Positions 27,062 through 35,900 of a stretch of DNA of 64,000 nucleotides are shown piece by piece. Each line of letters starts with the position of its first letter. The first letter of the stretch is position 1. Source of the DNA: Bifidobacterium sp. ESL0704 (GTDB lineage: Bacteria; Actinomycetota; Actinomycetes; Actinomycetales; Bifidobacteriaceae); the NCBI RefSeq assembly GCF_029392075.1, contig NZ_CP113929.1:186001-250000 (forward strand). Direction: 5' to 3'. Position numbers and translations under genes: made by a program. The notes under the pieces were generated by a model, which saw only the letters and a program-made list of their open reading frames with translations, was not told the DNA's origin and did not search any database.

Positions 27062-28047
27062 TGGCCGGTGATTCCGTGATGTTGGGCGGTACCGGGGACG
27101 TCGGTGACGTTGTCGACATGACAAGTGACGTTGATGGACTTGCGAATTCGCCCTCGGATACAAGTTTGGGGAATGTTGCTGAGAACGCTGCTGTGCCTGT
27201 TGCCGTTGTGAATGAAACCGATATGTCGACTGCCAATGATGCCGACGATACTGATACCGTCGATAATGGCGAGCCTGCGGTGATTGGGCAGCATCTGGGG
27301 CATCGTTTCGGCGACGGGCCTTGGCTGTTTCGCAACCTTGATTTTGTACTGAGGCCCGGCGAGGCGGTCGGGTTGTGCGGGCCTTCCGGTTCGGGAAAAT
27401 CCACGCTGCTCTCGATCGTCGCGGGATTCGCCAAACCGGCCGAAGGGAGCGTCGAACGTCGCAATGTCAGCAGTGTGCGTTGGGTGTTCCAGAACCCGCA
27501 CGGCATGCCCCGCCGAAGTGCACTTGACCACGTTGTTCAGCCGCTGCTCGGGCGGGGATACGAACGTGAGCAGGCCGTCGATATAGCGATGGGCATCATG
27601 GCTACGTTCCATCTGGCCAATTTGGCCGACCGCCAATTCCGCGAACTCTCCGGCGGCGAGGCCCAGCGGCTCATGCTCGCCCGTGCCGTCGCCAGCAAGC
27701 CAGGGCTGCTGCTGGTCGACGAGCCCACAGCCCAACTCGACCAGCGCACCGCCAGTGACGTCGACGCGACGCTGACCGGCTTGGCCACGGGTGACACCAT
27801 CGTCGTCATCGCCACCCATGACCCCAACACCCGCGCGGCCTGCAGCAGGGTCATCGACCTCGCGTGGCACGGAGACATCGAAGAACATAGCGAAGATGCG
27901 AATCGTGGAAGCCATGATGAGCATGAAAGTTGTGAGAAACCTGCGCAGTACGAGAACCCTGATGACGATAACAATCGTGCAAACCGCGAACTGTCTGTAA
28001 GCGGCGAGGGTTATGAGGGCAACGCAGATGATAAGGAGCCGGCATGA
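27058..28047 (+). CDS. ABC transporter ATP-binding protein
   Basis: 329 residues. A variable acidic N-terminal extension of about 75 residues precedes the ATPase core: Walker A GPSGSGKST, Q-loop WVFQNPHG, signature LSGGEAQR, Walker B LLLVDEPT and H-loop IATHD. A Glu/Asp/Asn-rich tail of about 50 residues follows. The start overlaps the membrane-fusion gene and the stop overlaps the permease gene by four bases, so the three are translationally coupled. A shorter start inside the extension cannot be excluded. Confidence 0.88.
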   Translation: MMAGDSVMLGGTGDVGDVVDMTSDVDGLANSPSDTSLGNVAENAAVPVAVVNETDMSTANDADDTDTVDNGEPAVIGQHLGHRFGDGPWLFRNLDFVLRPGEAVGLCGPSGSGKSTLLSIVAGFAKPAEGSVERRNVSSVRWVFQNPHGMPRRSALDHVVQPLLGRGYEREQAVDIAMGIMATFHLANLADRQFRELSGGEAQRLMLARAVASKPGLLLVDEPTAQLDQRTASDVDATLTGLATGDTIVVIATHDPNTRAACSRVIDLAWHGDIEEHSEDANRGSHDEHESCEKPAQYENPDDDNNRANRELSVSGEGYEGNADDKEPA

Positions 28048-29165
28048 AACGTTCCAGCATATTCTCGGAGGCTTGGCGCGACATCGTCTCCGGCACTTCG
28101 CGCACGCTGAGCTGCCTGGCGATTCTGGCCGTGCTCGCCGTCGTGGTGACCATGTTTGACCTCAATGCCGTAGTCGGCTTGCAGCGTCAGGCCCGGCAAT
28201 GGGTCTCGACCGGCTCGTCGATCCATATCCTCGCGCAGGAACAGGAAATCAATCCCGTTTCCTGTAGCGCGCTGACCAAGGCGACCGGTAAAAGCGGGCA
28301 TGGGGAACGTGCCCATCCCATCCAGTCCGCCGGTGCGTTGCGTGAAGCCGGGAACGTCACCCTCGATGCCATGCCAAGCGCGCCGTTGGATCAATGGGAG
28401 GCCACGCCGTCGATGGCGGACGTGCTTGGCGTGAGATTCATCCACAACGCTTCGGACCAGTCGGGGGTGTGGATATCCGACCAACTGGCCAACACGCTCA
28501 AGGTGCGTCAGGGCGACAGCCTGTCCAGCGATCAAGGCGTGATGCGTATCGCGGGAATATTCCAGTGGCCCGAAGACGGCCGCGACCAGCGTATCGGCTA
28601 CGCCGTCGTCAGCCCCGCGTCCACCAGCTGGGACGAGCCGTGGGACGAATGCTGGGCGAGTGTCAACCCCAGCAATCCCAGCGCCAAAGACCTGATTAAC
28701 ACCGCGTGGTTCGCCTATCCCGGCGGTATCCCCACCACGCAGATTCGCCAGGCCAACGTCTCGCTTGGCACTTCCACCGATTTCAGCGCACAATACAGTG
28801 CCCGTGCAAGCCGTTTCGTGCTGGCTGTGACCCCGCTGCTGGCGTTCGTCATCGCGCTGCTGGCCATCCGCATGCGCAAGGTCGAGATTGCCGACGACCT
28901 GCACATGGGTCTGCCGCGCCGCGGTCTTCATGCCATCTTCGCCCTCGAGACCCTCGCGTGGAGCGTACCGGCGGTGCTGCTCTGCGTCGCCACGTCCCTG
29001 CTCGCCGCAACTGCCGTATCCGGTCGGTCCAATGCCATTGTCTTCACGCTCGTTCAGCTCCCGCCGCTGTTCGCGGCCTTGTTGACCGCGCAGCTGGGCA
29101 CCGCCGTCGGCCTGACCAGCATCAATAGCACTCAGCTCTTCGTCTTCTTCAAGAACCGGCGGTAA
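28044..29165 (+). CDS. FtsX-like ABC transporter permease
   Basis: 373 residues. One N-terminal helix (ILAVLAVVVTMFDLNAV), a large extracytoplasmic domain with two Cys (NPVSCSALTK, WDECWASV), and three C-terminal helices, the typical four-helix FtsX/MacB layout. It completes the operon lipoprotein, fusion protein, ATPase and permease. The substrate is unknown. Confidence 0.85.
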   Translation: MKRSSIFSEAWRDIVSGTSRTLSCLAILAVLAVVVTMFDLNAVVGLQRQARQWVSTGSSIHILAQEQEINPVSCSALTKATGKSGHGERAHPIQSAGALREAGNVTLDAMPSAPLDQWEATPSMADVLGVRFIHNASDQSGVWISDQLANTLKVRQGDSLSSDQGVMRIAGIFQWPEDGRDQRIGYAVVSPASTSWDEPWDECWASVNPSNPSAKDLINTAWFAYPGGIPTTQIRQANVSLGTSTDFSAQYSARASRFVLAVTPLLAFVIALLAIRMRKVEIADDLHMGLPRRGLHAIFALETLAWSVPAVLLCVATSLLAATAVSGRSNAIVFTLVQLPPLFAALLTAQLGTAVGLTSINSTQLFVFFKNRR

Positions 29166-29556
29166 AGCGGTGGCGCTGGCAGATAAGAGGGTTCAAGTGC
29201 GATGGGCAGTGAAATATCTGTTCCGCTGAATGCGTTTGCACCTTTCTCTGTTTAGCCTGTCTCATTTTGTTATAGGTAACAGAAAAAGTTATGCAGATTG
29301 ATCAATAGAACTTATGTAAATTGATCAGTAGGATTGATGGAAATTGTAAAATTCGAGGATCAGATGGTATATATTGCGATGTCTTAGTGGTATTCGCTAG
29401 ATTCAAACGAATTTTGATTTCCGAGTCTTTAAAAATAACATTACTGCTGTTTGTTTTTGGAGAAATCCTATACTTTTAAATGAATTGACCCCGGAGTTTC
29501 ATGATGTTTCGCATGAGTGACTTTCACGGGGCCTTGCACTTGCTAGTATAGATTGT
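29166..29556. repeat. AT-rich gap with two 23-bp tandem imperfect repeats
   Basis: The stretch is clearly richer in A and T than its neighbours. At 29289-29311 and 29312-29334 two 23-bp units share TTATGNANATTGATCANTAG. Similar motifs (TTATGCAAATTG) recur near 37.55 kb. No gene is visible. TATAGA at 29547-29552 lies four bases before the ATG of the next gene, which suggests a leaderless transcript. Confidence 0.6.
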
Positions 29557-30231
29557 ATGACGGATGAAACGCAAATTATGCTCACGGATTTGCGTCGCTG
29601 GTTCTCTGCCGAGCGAATGCGGCGCTACGAGGATGCTGCGCTGGATCCTGTTGCCTTGTATGTGTGGAATACGCGTCTGTCTAAGGCTTATCTTGAAGAT
29701 ATCGCCCACGTTGAAGTCTTGCTGCGCAACTTCATTTCTCGGAGGCTAACGAAGGCTTGTGGCCAACCGAATTGGTATGATGCTGTGGATTATTTTGGTT
29801 TCGATTACGAATTTCAGAAAGCAGTGGCTCGAGTCAAACGACGTATTGGTTATGACAGGCATGAAGTCACGGCGAATAGAATCATCGCTGGTTTGTCCCT
29901 GGATTCGTGGCGTTTCCTGCTGGTTCGAAAGCTAGAGCCTACGGTTTGGAAAGAATTGCGGGATCCGACAAATGGCGGAATGCCGTATTATCGTTCCCGG
30001 CGACGCAAGGAATTTGAGATTCATGTTATGCGTCTACTTGTCATGCGTAATCGGTGTAGTCATCAAGAGCCTCTTGTCGGTGCCGATGTCAAGGCTGAAA
30101 ACGCCTATCTTGACGAGCAATGTGCAAATATCCTGTGGATTGCGAACGTGATTGATCCGAAGGCGGCTCGTTGGATTCAGCAGAAGTCTCGTGTCGCCGA
30201 GTTGCGCCGTGACCGTCCAAGCTGTGTATGA
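29557..30231 (+). CDS. Abi-like HEPN-domain protein
   Basis: 224 residues. The pattern RYEDAALDPVALYVWNTRLS then HVEVLLRNFI and a late RLLVMRNRCSHQEPLV matches actinobacterial Abi_2/AbiF-like proteins. RNRCSH fits the HEPN R-x4-H ribonuclease motif (Arg and His six apart). Such proteins cut RNA during phage infection, or are toxins. It stands alone without an antitoxin-like neighbour, in AT-rich DNA. No ribosome binding site is seen, so it may be leaderless. Confidence 0.75.
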   Translation: MTDETQIMLTDLRRWFSAERMRRYEDAALDPVALYVWNTRLSKAYLEDIAHVEVLLRNFISRRLTKACGQPNWYDAVDYFGFDYEFQKAVARVKRRIGYDRHEVTANRIIAGLSLDSWRFLLVRKLEPTVWKELRDPTNGGMPYYRSRRRKEFEIHVMRLLVMRNRCSHQEPLVGADVKAENAYLDEQCANILWIANVIDPKAARWIQQKSRVAELRRDRPSCV

Positions 30232-30292
30232 CTCTTGTTCGTGAAATGAGTTTAGAATTCTTGCTTCGTGTGGAAGGCGTTTAAAGATTTCA

Positions 30293-30390
30293 AATTGTTG
30301 GAATTCCGCCGTATCAAAGACTTTTGGCAGGGCTTTTGCGTTCTGGCTTGCGGTGTCTGCGTGCGTTGGGTTACGTTGAATCTGATGACG
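30293..30390. repeat. Dispersed repeat copy A
   Basis: About 95 bp beginning GTTGGAATTCCGCC matches the stretch at 37621-37712, with long identical blocks (TCAAAGACTTTTG, CAGGGCTTTT, TTCTGGCTTG, TTACGTTGAA). Both copies lie in non-coding DNA. A separate 9-bp hairpin GCTTCCGAA/TTCGGAAGC follows at 30404-30427. The 30232-31026 gap contains no convincing gene. Confidence 0.75.
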
Positions 30391-30870
30391 AGGTTCATGT
30401 GCCGCTTCCGAAGTCGATTTCGGAAGCGAGGCAGGACCCGTTGTCTCGTTATGGCGAATACGCTGGCAGCGCAGAGATTTGTGCCGCAGGCTGATTCTTG
30501 TGGCCTTGCTGCGTGGCATCGAATAATCGTTGCTCGGCTGGCGTGGTGATGGGTGGCGGGTGAGTGTCGATAGACCGTAAAGGCCGTTATTCCGCCGATA
30601 TCATGAAAAACTTCTCTATTGTCGCAACAATCAGACAGATGTGAATAAAACCTCTGATTAATAAGGTATGACAAACATCACAGCGAATCGGCTTGCGCTG
30701 ACGCGGCATCAACCGATAACCTGCAAATGAAAAGAAATTTAGGCCGTCGTAAGTCTGTGGCCGGTATTGCGTCAATGGCGATTCATTCGCTCGCGCGATG
30801 CCGGCCTTTTGCATTCCCTGTCAGGTAAACGCGGCCGGAATACGTATTTCCGTTAGGGTTCCATCAATGA

Positions 30871-30902
30871 TGCCATGTGGCATATTGCCAATTGTTATTG
30901 GC
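30871..30902. promoter_or_regulatory. Two adjacent palindromes upstream of the second MFS gene
   Basis: TGCCATGTGGCA at 30871-30882 and GCCAATTGTTATTGGC at 30887-30902 (6-bp perfect arms) lie 125-155 bp before the exporter start. They are candidate sites for a MarR- or TetR-type repressor, but no regulator gene is adjacent. Confidence 0.4.
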
Positions 30903-31026
30903 GCTAAGTAACCGATTCTGACGCGCTCGTTGCAGCAAGACGCGCAACCGATGCCGACACGTATTCTGGCGCAAAATCCTTGAATGAAATCAGACGGCCC
31001 ACCCATCGATTTTGCAAAGGATTGCC

Positions 31027-32643
31027 ATGTCATCTGTTGTCTACGCCATGCATCGTGCCGCCGAGCCTGACGACGCCGGCGAGCAAACGCAGCCGGGCCG
31101 CCCGTCGAAGCGCGACGTGCTGTTTGTCTTCATCGGCCTGATGGTCACCATGCTCATGTCGTCGCTGAGCCAGACCGTGCTGTCCACTGCCATGCCGACC
31201 ATCGTCGGCGACCTCGGCGGCGTCGACCGCATGACCTGGGTTATTACCGGCTACGGGCTGGCGCTGACCGTCATGATGCCGGTCTACGGCCGCATCAGCG
31301 ATCTTTTCGGCCGTAAACCGCTGCTTCTGATCGCCATTGCGCTGTTCATGTGCGGTTCCGCCGTGGGCGGTCTGGCCGGCAGCATGAACCTGTTGGTCAC
31401 CGCCCGCGTCATCCAGGGTCTTGGCGGCGGCGGCCTCATGATTCTCTCCCAGTCGGCCATCGCCGACGTGGTGCCCGCCCGCGAACGTGGCAAGTACATG
31501 GGCGTGATGGGCGCGGTCTTCGCGGTCTCTTCGGTGGCCGGCCCGCTGATCGGCGGGTGGCTTACCAGCGGCCCGGGCTGGCGTTGGGCGTTCTGGCTCA
31601 ACCTTCCGCTGGGCGTTCTGGCGCTCGCGGCGGTGTCCGTCTTCCTGCATCTGCCCAAGCCGAGCCGGGAGAACCGCTCTCATATCGATTACTTCGGCAT
31701 GGCCCTGATCGCCGCGATCACCGTCATCGTCGTGCTGGTCTGCACCAACGCCAGCAAACCGCACACCTGGAACTGGGCCGAGGTCGTCGTGGCGCTCGCC
31801 GTGCTGATCGCTGCTTTCATCGCCGTCGAGCTCAAGGTCAAGGAACCGGTTATGCCGATGAACCTCTTCCGCAACTCCAACTTCGACGTCGCCACGCTTG
31901 GTGCCCTCTTAATCGGCGTGGCCATGTTCGGCGTCCTGAGCTACCTGCCGACCTATATCCAGATGACCACCGGCGTCACCGCCACTCAGGCCGGCCTGTT
32001 GATGTCGCCGATGATGGCCTCCGTGCTCGTCACCTCGATCGCGTCCGGCGCTCTCGTCTCCAAAACGGGCAAGTACAAGATCTTCCCGATCGTCGGCACT
32101 GCCGTCATGGCGGTGGGTCTGGTGCTGCTCTCCACGCTGAAGGCGGATTCGCCGGTCTGGTTGCTCTGCGTCTACACGGTGGTCTTCGGATTGGGCCTCG
32201 GGCTTGGTCAGCAGATTCTCATGCTCATCGTCCAGGACGCCTTCCCGGCCTCCATCGTCGGCACCGCGACCGCCTCGTTCAACTACTTCAAGCAGGTCGG
32301 TGCCACCATCGGCACGGCTATCGTCGGCGGCATCTTCACCTCGCGCCTGACCGGTTTCGTGCATGACAATCTCGCCGGCGTGATGTCGCACATGGCTGCT
32401 GCCGGTGCGGGTTCGGTCAAGGGCATGGCCGCGATGAAGGGTGCCGCCGCGAACCTGAGCGCCAGCAACCTCACCCCGAGTGGTGTCAACGCGCTGCCCG
32501 ACATGCTGCGCATCCCGATCGTCGACGCCTACAACAGCGCCCTGCTGCCCATCTTCCTGTGGATGGTGCCGTTCATGATCGCCGCCGTGCTCGTCTTCTT
32601 CTTCGTGCGTCAAAAGGAGCTTTCCACCGCCATCGAGCGATGA
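31027..32643 (+). CDS. MFS multidrug exporter, DHA2 family
   Basis: 538 residues with about 14 helices. Seen are LSQTVLSTAMPTIVGDLGG in helix 1, motif A GRISDLFGRKPLLLIAI, the motif RVIQGLGGGGLM, and motif C-like AGPLIGGWLTSGPGWRWAFW. The start at 31027 is chosen because AAAGG lies six bases upstream; an in-frame TTG at 31012 is less likely. It is a proton-coupled exporter of toxic compounds. It is followed by a strong hairpin and preceded by palindromes but no regulator gene. Confidence 0.92.
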   Translation: MSSVVYAMHRAAEPDDAGEQTQPGRPSKRDVLFVFIGLMVTMLMSSLSQTVLSTAMPTIVGDLGGVDRMTWVITGYGLALTVMMPVYGRISDLFGRKPLLLIAIALFMCGSAVGGLAGSMNLLVTARVIQGLGGGGLMILSQSAIADVVPARERGKYMGVMGAVFAVSSVAGPLIGGWLTSGPGWRWAFWLNLPLGVLALAAVSVFLHLPKPSRENRSHIDYFGMALIAAITVIVVLVCTNASKPHTWNWAEVVVALAVLIAAFIAVELKVKEPVMPMNLFRNSNFDVATLGALLIGVAMFGVLSYLPTYIQMTTGVTATQAGLLMSPMMASVLVTSIASGALVSKTGKYKIFPIVGTAVMAVGLVLLSTLKADSPVWLLCVYTVVFGLGLGLGQQILMLIVQDAFPASIVGTATASFNYFKQVGATIGTAIVGGIFTSRLTGFVHDNLAGVMSHMAAAGAGSVKGMAAMKGAAANLSASNLTPSGVNALPDMLRIPIVDAYNSALLPIFLWMVPFMIAAVLVFFFVRQKELSTAIER

Positions 32644-32655
32644 TAGTGCGCACGC

Positions 32656-32722
32656 TCAAAAGAGGGTATTTAAAAAGGAATGGCCGTTTCCGGCGGTTCT
32701 GTTTTTAAATACCCTCTTTTGA
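32656..32722. terminator. 21-bp perfect inverted repeat, likely terminator
   Basis: The arms at 32656-32676 and 32702-32722 are exact complements over 21 bp, ending in CTCTTTT. The 25-base loop can itself fold (GGCCGTTTCCGG). It lies 13 bp after the MFS stop. Confidence 0.75.
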
Positions 32723-32796
32723 TACGCGGTTTCTTCTTATCGAGGCCTTGCGGTTGGACGGTTTCCTCGTGGGCGGGGAGACTCGGAGCGGTTTGA

Positions 32797-32848
32797 ATGG
32801 TCTTCTGCTCCAAACGAGTGAAGGCAAATAACGGCAATGGTGACTGTA
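32797..32848. repeat. Dispersed repeat, copy shared with the region before the HTH gene
   Basis: The stretch around ATGGTCTTCTGCTCCAAA, preceded by CGGTT and followed by GAAGGC and CAATGG, recurs at 37872-37921. There it directly precedes the HTH gene start. Here no HTH gene follows; instead the beta-helix protein gene begins about 100 bp later. Confidence 0.65.
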
Positions 32849-32949
32849 ATCACAATCTGATACTTATTATCGTAAATAAGCGCAAACTGCGCCCCGGTGA
32901 ACACTTTCGACGAAGCTGTTGAAGGCATCGACCCAAAGCGAGGTGGCTT

Positions 32950-35900
32950 ATGAGAGTACGGCAGATATCAAGTGGACGCGGGCTGAAGAAGTCCCGATCC
33001 AGAAAAGGGAAGTTGGTGGCGGTGTTCTCGGCGGTCGCCACACTGCTTTCGATGGTGTTGGTGAGTCCGTCGATGGCCCTCGCCTCGCAAACCGGCGATG
33101 GCGAAGAAGTCTCCACAAAAGCATCCTCGCTGCAAGGCGTCAACGCGCGCGGGACCGATGCCACTTTCGTTTCGGCCGGTCCGTCTACCGACGGCACGAC
33201 CTACTATGTCGACAACGTCAACGGCAGCGACGCCAGTGACGGCAAGACCCCGCAAACCGCATGGAAAAGTCTGACCAAAGTCTCGACGCAGACCTACGCG
33301 CCGGGCGATCACATCCTTCTGGAATCCGGCAGCACTTGGGACGGCCAGACGCTGATGCCCAAAGGCAACGGAGCCGACGGCAAGCCCATCGTCATCGACC
33401 TCTATACGCGTGGCCAGGACGGGTCGGCCACGTACACTGCGTCGAAGCGGCCGGTAATCAACGGCAACGGGACCGAGAACGTTCTGGGTACTTTCAAACG
33501 CTACATCTCCGGTGCCGTGCAGCTGACCAACCAGGAGTACTGGTCCGTCCGCGATCTCGAAGTGACCAACACGCCTGAACTGTCCAACGCGAACGGTTTC
33601 AAGAAGCCCGGCGACAAGCAGCGTGCAGGCATTCTGCTGTTGGGCTACGGCCTGAACCGCAATCTCAACGGCGTGAGTGTGGAAAACAACTACGTGCATG
33701 ACGTGCAGTCCGAATATTATCTCAAGGCACAGCACGACGGGCTGCCGATGAAGCTCAAGCACAGCGGCGGCATCATAGCGCTTGGTTACTGGATCGATCC
33801 CGATGGCAACGCCGTAGGCAACGTGGCCAACACCGGTTTCAGTCACCTGACCATGCAAGGCAACATCGTTCAGCGGGTCGGCACGGAGGGCGTGCGCACC
33901 AAAGCTGAAAGTGACACTGGTTCCTACCCGAAGCTGTTCACCGATGTGACCATAAAAAACAACTATCTTGAAGACATCGCCGGCGATGCGATTGTGATGT
34001 CCGAGGTCGGCAACAAGGGGCTGATCGAGGGCAACGTGGTGGTGCACGCGTGCGCGGCGGACTACGGGACCCAGAATTACGCCGCTTTGTGGGTGATGGC
34101 CAGCCATGATGTGACGGTGCAATATAACGAGGTCTACGGCAACAGATACGGCTACAACGACGCCGAGGCGTTCGATATCGACATGCAGTCGAGCAACGTG
34201 ACCTACCAATACAACTACAGCCACGGCAACGGTGGCGGCTTCATGCTGCTGATGAGCGACCAGGCCAATTCGACGGTGCGCTACAACATCTCGGCCAATG
34301 ACGGCGGCGGCAACGCGGGCACAAACGCTGACGGCCCCGGCGCGGGCGGCAGCTCTTACACCTACAAGGAGCAGAGCCTCTTCCATTACTGGATTCAGGA
34401 TGACGGACCGGCCATGCCCAATATCTACAACAACACGTTCTACGTCGGCGACGGGGTGACCACATCCCTGTTCGGCGAGGGCAACAGCAGCGACAATAGC
34501 GGCGTCATCGCGCATTTCAACAACAACATCATCGCCAAGGCCGGGGCGGGCAAGGTGAAATTCCTTTCAAACTATCCGTCGAACGGCAGCGATCCCACAG
34601 AACGCAAGCTGCACGCCGACGCCGCCTCGTACCTGAACCACAACCTCTTCTCGACCGCCGACATCGCCAGCGCGGCCAGCGGCACCACCAAGGCCGGTTT
34701 GCAATCCACGGGCAACGTTTTCGCCGACCCGAAGCTTGCCATCGAAAGCAAGGCCAATGGCGTCGGCGAGTTGGACGGCCAGATCAACACGGTCCTTGAC
34801 AACCCGGCAACCAGTCTGCCGTGGGGCAATCCGAAGGAGCGTCTGCGCCAGCGCGCTTCGCTCTTCAAGATCGCGGCCGACAGCCCCGCCGTGGCCCAGG
34901 GCCAGAAGCAGGACGGCATGCCCAGCGAGGACCTGTTCGGCGGCAGCACAGCCGATCGCGGCATCGATATCGGCGCCCACCAGGTCTCCGACCATGAGAT
35001 CCGCACGGATTACACCCCCGAGGCCGTCAGCGTTTCGACGCCCGCCGGTGTCTACCCGAAACTGCCGGGAGCCATTGATGTCACCATCAAAGAGACGGTT
35101 GACAGCAACGTCACCCAACGCACGGAACATCACACGGTCAAGTGGGATTACGTCAAGCAGAGCGATTACCAGAGCGCCGGAACGATCACCGTCTCCGGGC
35201 TGATCGATGGCATCGCCTCGGTCAAGGCAAGCGCGACGGTGACGGTCACCGGCACGCTGGGGTCTGGCGCAAATGTGCAAAGTACGTTTGCCGACACGGC
35301 GGATGCCACCGTGCAACGTAGCAGTGCCGACACCGCCATGGCGACACAGGCCGGAAGCGGCACGGCGGCCAGCAGCCCCAAGTCGCCGTTCGGCATGAAT
35401 TATTCCAACAACCTGGTCCTGCGATTGAAGAATTCCTCCTTGGCGAGCTACAACCGGAGATTCTATGTGAAGTTCGATCCCTCCGCTTACGCAGGCAGGC
35501 CCGACGAGATCAAGGACGCGAAGCTGAGGGTATATGTCAATCAGTTCAACATCAACAACAGCGCCGGCTCAACGGCCGATGAGCAGCTGCGCAACACCGC
35601 GTTCCGCGTGGACGCCTATGCCACCGATGCGAATTGGGACGCGAACACCGTCACATGGAACAACGGGCCGAGCAATGCCGAAGTCACTCAAGCCAACCAT
35701 CAGCCGTTGGGTTCCGGCGAGAACATCCCGACCTACACCACGCTCAAGCCGGCGGGCAGCAGGGTGGTGACCAACGGCGAGATCATAGACAACCAGTACG
35801 CGTTGGACATTGACGTGACGCAGTATCTGCGCAGTCTCGGCACGATGAAGCCGGTCAGTTTCCTGGTGGACGTGCCTATGAGCGATACCGCGAACTTCAA

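Noticed and set aside
30268..30549. 93-codon plus-strand frame after the HEPN gene
   Set aside because: It spans the dispersed repeat and a hairpin, has unusual composition and no start signals.
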